Source: Bacteroides sp. (lineage in GTDB: Bacteria; Bacteroidota; Bacteroidia; Bacteroidales; Bacteroidaceae). From it: DNA of 8,142 nucleotides. The stretch spans positions 1 to 8,142 of the forward strand of contig JAJPZL010000028.1 of NCBI GenBank assembly GCA_021204375.1, read 5' to 3'. Shown piece by piece: positions 1-5,372 of this stretch. The translations under genes were made by a program, and so were the position numbers. The first letter of the stretch is position 1. The number at the start of each line of letters is the position of its first letter. The notes under the pieces were generated by a model. It was not told the origin of the DNA, made no database searches, and saw nothing but the letters and a program-made list of their open reading frames with translations.

Positions 1-82
1 ATTCACTTATACATATTTTTTCTTCTTTTTTTACTTTTACTTTAGCAACAAAGTAGAGCTGGAACTCATATGTAGTAAATGA
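1..82 (+). CDS. Phe/Tyr-rich leader peptide (5' end outside window)
   Basis: The frame starting at base 2 reads FTYTYFFFFFYFYF, then a short ordinary tail (SNKVELELICSK) and a TGA stop at 80-82. Eight of the first 14 codons are Phe and four are Tyr. Phe codons are a mix of TTT and TTC, so the run is not just a poly-T tract. It lies upstream of an intrinsic terminator and then pheA, the first gene of an operon making Phe and Tyr. This is the layout of amino-acid leader peptides such as those of E. coli pheA, trp and his, where the ribosome stalls on codons for the end product. The start codon is outside the window, so the frame cannot be proven. The other two forward frames are also open through the T-rich stretch, but they close at 45 and 56 and have a less telling composition. 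Confidence 0.72.
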   Translation, partial: FTYTYFFFFFYFYFSNKVELELICSK

Positions 83-128
83 AACAGAAACAAGTGAATC
101 AAATACGATAATTAATAGAATCCCGCTC
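56..128 (+). promoter_or_regulatory. Candidate antiterminator pairing
   Basis: Bases 56-63 (GAGCTGGA) can pair with 121-128 (TCCCGCTC) at seven of eight positions, the exception being T60 with C124. The second segment includes most of the left arm of the terminator stem, so the two structures exclude each other. A ribosome stalled in the Phe/Tyr codons (17-43) would leave 56-63 free. One translating further into the leader would cover it. The helix is short, and a ribosome resting at the stop codon would sit mostly downstream of 56-63, so the exact switch is inferred rather than shown. Confidence 0.4.
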
Positions 129-150
129 CGATAAGAACGCGGGATTTTTT
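117..150 (+). terminator. Intrinsic terminator, probable attenuator of the pheA operon
   Basis: Bases 119-126 (AATCCCGC) pair perfectly with 139-146 (GCGGGATT) around a 12-base loop. The stem extends by a G-T and an A-T pair to 117-148. Six T residues (145-150) follow on the + strand. It sits 35 bases after the leader peptide stop and 15 bases before the pheA start, so it would stop transcripts from upstream before they reach pheA. The leader frame in front of it makes attenuation more likely than simple termination of an earlier gene. Confidence 0.82.
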
Positions 151-165
151 ATTAACATCCATCAG

Positions 166-1008
166 ATGAAAAAGGTAGCGATACAAGGAACATTGGGCTC
201 TTTTCACGATATAGCAGCCCATAAGTATTTTGAGAGTGACGAAATAGCGTTGGAATGTTGTGCAACTTTCAACGATGTTTTTACTACGATCCGTAAAGAT
301 AGCGATGCATTCGGGCTGGTAGCCATTGAGAATACCATTGCAGGCAGCCTGTTGCAAAACCACGAACTGCTCCGTAAGAGCGGGGCACAGGTGATCGGGG
401 AGTATAAACTACGCATCTCTCACAGCTTTGTATGCCTGCCGGAAGATAACCTGGAGGATATCAAAGAGGTAAGTTCTCATCCTATTGCCCTGATGCAATG
501 CGAAGAGTTCCTGAGCCAGTATCCTCATCTGAAGATAGTAGAGGCCGAAGATACAGCCAAAAGTGCTGAGATCATTAAGGAAGGTAATCTCCGGGGACAC
601 GCGGCTATCTGCTCTACAGCGGCTGCTGAGCTTTATGGCATGAAGATCCTGAAGGAGGATATTGAAACCAATAAACATAACTTTACCCGTTTCCTGGTAA
701 TTGCCGATCCCTGGCTGGCCGATGAGTATCGTAGGGGAGCCTCTGTCAATAAAGCCAGTATGGTATTTTCATTACCGCACCGGGAAGGAAGTCTCTCGCA
801 GGTTCTTTCCATACTCTCTTACTACTCGGTCAATCTTACCAAGATACAATCCCTCCCCATTATCGGACGGGAGTGGGAGTACCTTTTCTATGTAGATATG
901 AAATTCAATGACTATATGCGTTACCGCCAGTCTATTGATGCTATTACTCCACTGATTAAAGAACTTAAAATATTAGGTGAATATGCAGAAGGAAAATCAA
1001 GTATATAA
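166..1008 (+). CDS. pheA: Prephenate dehydratase (monofunctional, with ACT domain)
   Basis: This cytoplasmic enzyme converts prephenate to phenylpyruvate, the committed step towards phenylalanine. The 280-residue length fits monofunctional PheA. The catalytic domain covers about residues 1-180, with the N-terminal signature VAIQGTLGSF, the VAIENTIAGSL segment and the conserved NFTRFLV motif (Thr174-Arg175-Phe176). An ACT domain follows at about 199-275 and would be the Phe-binding regulatory part. Its usual GALV and ESRP motifs read GSLS and QSLP here, so the effector response may differ from E. coli PheA. The ATG at 166 begins directly at the family N-terminus. No clear Shine-Dalgarno site is visible, as is common in Bacteroidetes. 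The gene is first in the operon, behind the leader and terminator, and overlaps the next gene by 26 bases. Confidence 0.95.
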   Translation: MKKVAIQGTLGSFHDIAAHKYFESDEIALECCATFNDVFTTIRKDSDAFGLVAIENTIAGSLLQNHELLRKSGAQVIGEYKLRISHSFVCLPEDNLEDIKEVSSHPIALMQCEEFLSQYPHLKIVEAEDTAKSAEIIKEGNLRGHAAICSTAAAELYGMKILKEDIETNKHNFTRFLVIADPWLADEYRRGASVNKASMVFSLPHREGSLSQVLSILSYYSVNLTKIQSLPIIGREWEYLFYVDMKFNDYMRYRQSIDAITPLIKELKILGEYAEGKSSI

Positions 1009-2167
1009 TATTGTACCGGCCGACCGTCTGGGCGGTATCAGTGAATACTACTTCTCCCGAAAACTAAAGGAGATCGCCCGGATGAATGCGGAAGGGAAAG
1101 ATGTGATCAGCCTGGGGATCGGTAGTCCCGATCTTCCTCCTTCGGAAGATACCATTAAAGTATTGTGCGAAACCGTACAGTCTCCCTCTGTACATGGCTA
1201 TCAGCCTACAGTGGGTATCCCTAAACTTCGCCGGGGTTTTGCCGGATACTACAAAGAGTGGTATGGAGTAGACCTCGACCCGGATACGGAAATTCAACCG
1301 CTTATTGGTTCTAAAGAGGGAATCTTACACGTAACGCTGGCTTTTGTCAATCCGGGCGATCAGGTGTTGGTTCCCAATCCGGGATATCCTACTTACACTT
1401 CACTCAGCAAATTATTAGGGGCTGAGATCGTAAACTACGACCTGAAAGAGAATAACGGCTGGTTCCCTGACTTTGATCAGTTGGAACAGATGGATCTGAG
1501 CCGAGTTAAACTGATATGGACCAACTATCCCAATATGCCTACCGGAGCCAATGCTACTCCGGAACTGTATGAAAAATTAGTGGATTTTGCCCGCCGTCAC
1601 AATATTGTCGTTGTAAACGATAATCCTTATAGTCTTATTCTGAACCGCAGGCCGATCAGCATCCTGAATGTGCCTGGAGCCAAAGAGTGCTGTATTGAGT
1701 TTAACTCAATGAGTAAAAGTCACAATATGCCGGGATGGAGGATCGGTATGGTTGCCGCCAATGCACAGTTTATCCAGTGGATCGTCAAGGTAAAGAGCAA
1801 TATCGATTCGGGTATGTTCCGTCCCATGCAGCTGGCGGCTGCTAAAGCGTTGCAGAATAGTAAGGAGTGGCACGAAGAGATGAATATTGAAACCTACGCC
1901 CGTCGTCGTCAGCTAGCCGGTGAGATCATGCGTACGCTCGGATGCAGCTATGATGAGAACCAGGTAGGCATGTTCCTTTGGGGAAAAATTCTCGATAGTT
2001 ATACCGATGTGGAGGAATTTACCGAGAAAGTGTTACATGGAGCCCGTGTCTTTATTACGCCCGGATTTATTTTCGGGAGCAACGGAAAACGATATGTACG
2101 TATTTCGCTTTGTTGCAACGAAGAGAATCTTACACGGGCATTAAACCGTATAAAGGAGAATGTATAA
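983..2167 (+). CDS. PLP-dependent class I/II aminotransferase, probably aromatic
   Basis: This is a fold-type I pyridoxal-phosphate aminotransferase. It shows the N-terminal GIGSPDLPP motif, NPGYPTY, the NYPNMPTGA loop, NDNPYSL (cofactor aspartate region), the Schiff-base lysine in SMSKSHNMPGWRIG (Lys245 from the ATG at 983), and a C-terminal KRYVRISLC segment with the expected carboxylate-binding arginine. Length 394 is normal. A GTG two codons upstream (977) is an alternative start; ATG 983 is preferred because it is a standard codon preceded by AGGTGA. The start lies inside the end of pheA, which suggests translational coupling. Its place between pheA and the DAHP synthase suggests it transaminates phenylpyruvate and 4-hydroxyphenylpyruvate, or possibly prephenate. 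Sequence alone does not separate these from aspartate or LL-diaminopimelate aminotransferase activity. Confidence 0.88.
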   Translation: MQKENQVYNIVPADRLGGISEYYFSRKLKEIARMNAEGKDVISLGIGSPDLPPSEDTIKVLCETVQSPSVHGYQPTVGIPKLRRGFAGYYKEWYGVDLDPDTEIQPLIGSKEGILHVTLAFVNPGDQVLVPNPGYPTYTSLSKLLGAEIVNYDLKENNGWFPDFDQLEQMDLSRVKLIWTNYPNMPTGANATPELYEKLVDFARRHNIVVVNDNPYSLILNRRPISILNVPGAKECCIEFNSMSKSHNMPGWRIGMVAANAQFIQWIVKVKSNIDSGMFRPMQLAAAKALQNSKEWHEEMNIETYARRRQLAGEIMRTLGCSYDENQVGMFLWGKILDSYTDVEEFTEKVLHGARVFITPGFIFGSNGKRYVRISLCCNEENLTRALNRIKENV

Positions 2168-2215
2168 AACAGAGATCAGGATCAGAAGTCTAAAACAAAC
2201 AATAAACAGAACAAT

Positions 2216-3277
2216 ATGGAATTAGAATCAATTTTATTACCGGGAATAGAGAACAATAGACCCCTTGTTATTGCCGGACCTTGTAGTGCGGAATCAGAAG
2301 AGCAAGTTCTTTCAACTGCCCGTCTATTGGCAGGCAAAGGACTTAAGATATTCCGGGCCGGAATCTGGAAGCCCCGTACCAAACCGGGAGGTTTCGAAGG
2401 GATCGGGGTAGAAGGTCTTAGCTGGTTGAAAACCGTGAAAAAAGAGACCGGTATGTATGTGGCCACCGAAGTGGCTACTGCCAAACATGTATACGAAGCT
2501 CTGAAACAGGGAATGGATATCCTCTGGGTAGGTGCCCGTACTACGGCCAATCCGTTTGCCGTACAGGAAATTGCCGATGCTCTTCAGGGAGTGAATATAC
2601 CGGTATTGGTAAAAAACCCGGTTAACCCGGATCTGGATCTCTGGATCGGAGCATTGGAACGTATCAACAATGCAGGATTGAAGAGATTAGGGGCAATTCA
2701 CCGTGGTTTCAGTAGCTACGATAAAAAGATCTACCGGAATCTTCCGCAATGGCATATTCCTATCGAATTGCGTCGTCGTCTTCCGAACCTTCCGATTTTC
2801 TGCGATCCGAGCCATATCGGTGGAAAACGCGAACTGATCGCTCCGCTTTCTCAGCAGGCTATGGATCTCAATTTCGACGGATTGATCATAGAGAGTCACT
2901 GTAATCCGGATAAAGCCTGGAGTGATGCTTCGCAACAGATCACTCCCGATGTACTTGACTATATCCTGAACCTCCTTGTGATCCGGAAGGAAACTCAGAC
3001 TACAGAGAACCTGAGTGAGCTTCGTAACCAGATCGATAAATGTGACAATACATTGATCGAGATCCTTGCTAAAAGAATGCGGGTGGCCCGTGAGATCGGT
3101 ACCTACAAGAAGGAGCACGATATGACTATCCTTCAGACAGGACGCTACAATGAGATCCTTGATAAACGGGGTTCGCAGGGCGCGCTTTGTGGTATGGATG
3201 CCGATTTTATCAAGAAGGTATTCGAAGCGATACACGAAGAGAGTGTCCGCCAGCAGATGGAGATCATCAATAAGTAA
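2216..3277 (+). CDS. aroF: Bifunctional DAHP synthase / chorismate mutase
   Basis: This fusion joins the first step of the shikimate pathway (phosphoenolpyruvate plus erythrose 4-phosphate to DAHP) to the chorismate-to-prephenate step. Residues 1-255 are a type I DAHP synthase of the short beta subtype: GPCSAES with the metal-ligand Cys23, KPRT at 52-55, KNP at 133-135, HRG at 162-164, DPSHIGG with His200, and ESHCNPD at 226-232. Residues 265-350 are an AroQ-type helical chorismate mutase: LRNQID (269-274), KRMRVAREIGTYKK (286-299), and a final helix ending in Gln346-Gln347. In such fusions the mutase domain can act as the sensor for chorismate or prephenate feedback. The gene starts 48 bases after the aminotransferase in an A-rich spacer with no terminator. 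The gene name varies between genomes (aroF, aroG, aroA/pheB); the function is secure. Confidence 0.93.
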   Translation: MELESILLPGIENNRPLVIAGPCSAESEEQVLSTARLLAGKGLKIFRAGIWKPRTKPGGFEGIGVEGLSWLKTVKKETGMYVATEVATAKHVYEALKQGMDILWVGARTTANPFAVQEIADALQGVNIPVLVKNPVNPDLDLWIGALERINNAGLKRLGAIHRGFSSYDKKIYRNLPQWHIPIELRRRLPNLPIFCDPSHIGGKRELIAPLSQQAMDLNFDGLIIESHCNPDKAWSDASQQITPDVLDYILNLLVIRKETQTTENLSELRNQIDKCDNTLIEILAKRMRVAREIGTYKKEHDMTILQTGRYNEILDKRGSQGALCGMDADFIKKVFEAIHEESVRQQMEIINK

Positions 3278-3377
3278 GTAAAAGGTAGAGAAGAGGATGG
3301 ATTAAAAGTCCATCAGGTCTGTGGCTCAGGAGAAGGATCATAGTTGATCATACCTGAAAACATTCCAGTGGGCAGTG
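3278..3377 (+). other. Gene-free spacer with two small hairpins
   Basis: There is no credible reading frame here. One hairpin pairs GATGGA (3296-3301) with TCCATC (3309-3314). A second, nested one pairs TCAGG (3326-3330) with CCTGA (3353-3357) outside and GATCA (3336-3340) with TGATC (3345-3349) inside. Neither is followed by a T tract, so they are not intrinsic terminators. They might stabilise the 3' end of the upstream message or mark the edge of the palindromic element that follows. Confidence 0.4.
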
Positions 3378-3581
3378 GGCTGAAGGCTCAACCGATCTCA
3401 GCTCAGGATTTTAACCCTGGGAATAAGATTTCGCCTACGAATAGAGTTCTGAAAGAACGACCGAAAATCTGTACAACCGTTCTTTAATTGCGCCGACCGT
3501 TCTTTCAGAACTCTATATCCAGTTGGTTCTATCTGTTCCCAGGGTTGAAACCCTGGGCTAGAATCAATGAGGCTTTCAGCC
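3378..3581. repeat. Large imperfect palindrome, REP/BIME-like element
   Basis: Three nested pairs of inverted arms are visible. Outer: GGCTGAA (3378-3384) with TTCAGCC (3575-3581), plus a looser match just inside. Middle: 3400-3423 with 3536-3559, pairing over 24 positions with one mismatch and a few G-T pairs; its core is AACCCTGGGAA with TTCCCAGGGTT. Inner: a perfect 19-base pair, 3441-3459 (starting ATAGAGTTCTG) with 3498-3516. The right middle arm is also a self-contained hairpin, CCCAGGGTT-GA-AACCCTGGG (3538-3557). This resembles two REP-type units in inverted orientation, as in BIMEs, or a small non-autonomous element. No gene is encoded and no clear target duplication was found; a CATTCC at 3361 and another at 3581 are too short to rely on. 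It lies between genes of one operon and would fold strongly in the mRNA. Confidence 0.75.
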
Positions 3582-3604
3582 ATTCCGGATACTTTTACAT
3601 TTTA

Positions 3605-3628
3605 CCCCTTTCGGGGAATGGCATCCCC
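3605..3628 (+). other. Small competing hairpins before tyrA
   Basis: GGGG at 3613-3616 can pair either with CCCC at 3605-3608 (loop TTTC) or, as GGGGA (3613-3617), with TCCCC (3624-3628). The run after the second stem is A-rich rather than T-rich, so it is not a + strand terminator. The role is unknown. It may be a further part of the repeat-derived spacer. Confidence 0.3.
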
Positions 3629-3700
3629 TATAAAAAAAATAGAGAAGCTTTTGGATCACCCTCTTTTCTCCATCATTTAACGATCTAAATAAACAATAAG

Positions 3701-4474
3701 ATGAGAATATTGATCCTGGGAGCCGGCAAGATGGGCTCTTTCTTTACAGACATACTGAGTTTCGATCACGAGACAGCGGTGTTTGATACCAATCCGCACC
3801 AGCTTCGTTTTGTGTACAATACCTATCGTTTCACTACGCTGGAAGAGATCAAAGAGTTCGAACCGGAGCTGGTTATCAATGCCGTTACGGTAAAATATAT
3901 ATTGGATGCTTTCCGTACCGTACTTCCTGTACTTCCGAAGGATTGTATCATCAGTGATATTGTTTCGGTAAAGAACGGTCTCAAAAAGTTCTACGAAGAG
4001 AGTGGATTCCGGTATGTTTCCACCCATCCCATGTTCGGACCCACCTTTGCCAGTCTGAGTAACCTCAGCCAGGAGAGTGCGATTGTGATCCGTGAAAGCG
4101 ACCACCTGGGGAAAGTCTTTTTCAAAGACCTTTACAGCAACCTGAACCTGAATGTGTTTGAATATACATTTGAGGAACACGATGAGACCATGGCCTATTC
4201 TCTCTCTATTCCTTTTGTTTCAACCTTTGTATTTGCATCGATTATGAAACATCAGGAAGCACCGGGCACTACCTTTAAAAAACACATGGCTATTGCCAAA
4301 GGGTTGTTAAATGAGGACGACTACCTGTTGCAGGAGATCCTGTTCAATCCCCGTACTCCGGGACAGGTGGAGAAGATACGGGTCGAATTGAAAAAATTAC
4401 TGGATATTATCTCTGAGAAGGATGCGGAAGGTATGAAAAACTACCTGAAGAAGATCAGGGAAAAGATCAAGTAA
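3701..4474 (+). CDS. tyrA: Prephenate dehydrogenase (short, NAD-type)
   Basis: This enzyme oxidatively decarboxylates prephenate to 4-hydroxyphenylpyruvate, the committed step towards tyrosine. Residues 1-30 form a Rossmann start, with GAGKMG at 7-12 and an acidic residue (Asp29 in VFDTNP) at the end of the second strand, which points to NAD rather than NADP. SDIVSVK (85-91) and STHPMFGP (107-114, with His109) are the substrate-binding signatures. The helical half contains EHDETMAYSLSIPF (159-172). At 257 residues it has only the core, with no ACT or chorismate mutase domain, so it should lack that kind of tyrosine feedback; the mutase activity lies on the DAHP synthase fusion instead. The ATG at 3701 follows an A-rich stretch with no Shine-Dalgarno site. 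It is the last gene of the operon, 423 bases after its predecessor. Confidence 0.92.
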   Translation: MRILILGAGKMGSFFTDILSFDHETAVFDTNPHQLRFVYNTYRFTTLEEIKEFEPELVINAVTVKYILDAFRTVLPVLPKDCIISDIVSVKNGLKKFYEESGFRYVSTHPMFGPTFASLSNLSQESAIVIRESDHLGKVFFKDLYSNLNLNVFEYTFEEHDETMAYSLSIPFVSTFVFASIMKHQEAPGTTFKKHMAIAKGLLNEDDYLLQEILFNPRTPGQVEKIRVELKKLLDIISEKDAEGMKNYLKKIREKIK

Positions 4475-4488
4475 GAATAGATATCAAG

Positions 4489-4528
4489 AAACCTCCGGAG
4501 TGGTAATTTTGCTGTTCCGGAGGTTTTT
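4489..4528 (+). terminator. Intrinsic terminator of the Phe/Tyr operon
   Basis: AAACCTCCGGA (4489-4499) pairs perfectly over 11 bases with TCCGGAGGTTT (4516-4526) around a 16-base loop, and the T run 4524-4528 follows. It begins 15 bases after the tyrA stop and separates the aromatic operon from rpe. Confidence 0.9.
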
Positions 4529-4595
4529 CTATGGGTAAAACGGGAAAAAACAAACCTTCTGCCGGGCAAATCTGTTTTATTTCAATTCTTTTATC

Positions 4596-4603
4596 TACTT
4601 TTG
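4596..4603 (+). promoter_or_regulatory. Bacteroidetes-type -7 element for rpe
   Basis: TACTTTTG matches the TAnnTTTG consensus of the Bacteroidetes primary sigma factor exactly. It lies 25 bases before the rpe ATG and downstream of the operon terminator, where a new promoter is expected. No good TTTG is seen at the -33 position; the region there reads TGTTTTA. Confidence 0.6.
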
Positions 4604-4628
4604 TTTATCAATCATAGTCACAATAGTT

Positions 4629-5288
4629 ATGGGTACACTTGTATCACCCTCCATACTCTCTGCGGATTTTGCCCATCTGGCAAAGGATATAGAGATGTTG
4701 AATCGCAGCGATGCCGACTGGATCCATGCGGATGTGATGGACGGAGTGTTTGTACCTAATATCTCTTTTGGCTTTCCCGTACTGAAATATGTGCATGAAC
4801 TGACACAGAAGCCGCTGGATGTACACCTGATGATCGTGCAGCCGGAGAAGTTTATTCACGAAGTAAAAAGTATCGGAGCCAAAGTGATGAATGTGCACTA
4901 TGAAGCGTGTCCGCATATCCATCGGGTCATTCAACAGATCCGTGAGGCAGGGATGGAGCCGGCAGTTACCCTTAATCCCGGTACGCCTGTACATATATTG
5001 GACGATATTATCCGTGATCTCTATATGGTGCTGGTGATGAGTGTGAATCCCGGTTTCGGTGGGCAGGCGTTTATTCCTCACTCGCTGGAAAAGGTGGCTC
5101 AATTGAAAGAACTCATCCTGCGCACCGGCTCTGACGCCCTTATCGAAGTGGATGGTGGAGTGAATCACGAAACAGGTGCTGCGTTGGTAGCAGCCGGAGC
5201 TGATGTGCTGGTAGCAGGAAGTGTTGTCTTCGGATCGGCCGATTCGGAAAAAACCATCGGGGAACTTAAATCATTGAAAAGAACGTAA
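4629..5288 (+). CDS. rpe: Ribulose-phosphate 3-epimerase
   Basis: It interconverts ribulose 5-phosphate and xylulose 5-phosphate in the pentose phosphate pathway, in the cytoplasm. The protein is a single TIM barrel of 219 residues, the normal family length. All metal and catalytic positions are visible: SPSILSADF at 6-14, His33 and Asp35 in HADVMDGVFVPN, His66 in DVHLM, the phosphate loop VNPGFGGQ at 139-146, and Asp175 in EVDGG. A second phosphate-binding stretch, VAGSVVFG, lies near the C-terminus. The ATG at 4629 starts directly at the family N-terminus and lies just downstream of the promoter. The stop is about 15 bases before the point where comEC homology begins, so the two are probably co-transcribed. 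A link to the neighbouring aromatic operon is metabolic only, through erythrose 4-phosphate supply. Confidence 0.96.
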   Translation: MGTLVSPSILSADFAHLAKDIEMLNRSDADWIHADVMDGVFVPNISFGFPVLKYVHELTQKPLDVHLMIVQPEKFIHEVKSIGAKVMNVHYEACPHIHRVIQQIREAGMEPAVTLNPGTPVHILDDIIRDLYMVLVMSVNPGFGGQAFIPHSLEKVAQLKELILRTGSDALIEVDGGVNHETGAALVAAGADVLVAGSVVFGSADSEKTIGELKSLKRT

Positions 5289-5372
5289 TACTATTTATTA
5301 ACCGTACTACACAAGTACCCGTTTATCAGAATATTATTACCTTTTGCCATCTGGATTGCTTCCGGTGAACCG

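Noticed and set aside
2687..3235. 182-residue minus-strand frame opposite the DAHP synthase-mutase gene, and the similar antisense frames opposite pheA, tyrA and rpe
   Set aside because: Each is a shadow of a gene with strong family motifs on the + strand; none shows motifs of its own.
3361..3586. CATTCC direct repeat flanking the palindrome as a target-site duplication
   Set aside because: It is only six bases, the left copy is separated from the element by about 11 bases, and the right copy touches the outer arm. It may be chance.
3574..3603. Possible tyrA promoter, TTTC then TACATTTT
   Set aside because: Both boxes deviate from the Bacteroidetes consensus and overlap the end of the repeat; chance matches are expected in AT-rich spacers. 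Expression from the upstream operon is the simpler view.
3605..3640. CCCC/GGGG hairpin with an adjacent A8 run as a terminator
   Set aside because: The following run is A on the + strand. On the minus strand the T run comes before the hairpin, so it works as an intrinsic terminator in neither direction.
3398..3688. Small frames on both strands (61 residues on the minus strand, 66 on the plus strand) in the gap before tyrA
   Set aside because: They run through the palindromic element and its hairpins, resemble each other only because of the inverted repeat, and show no recognisable protein motif or promoter.
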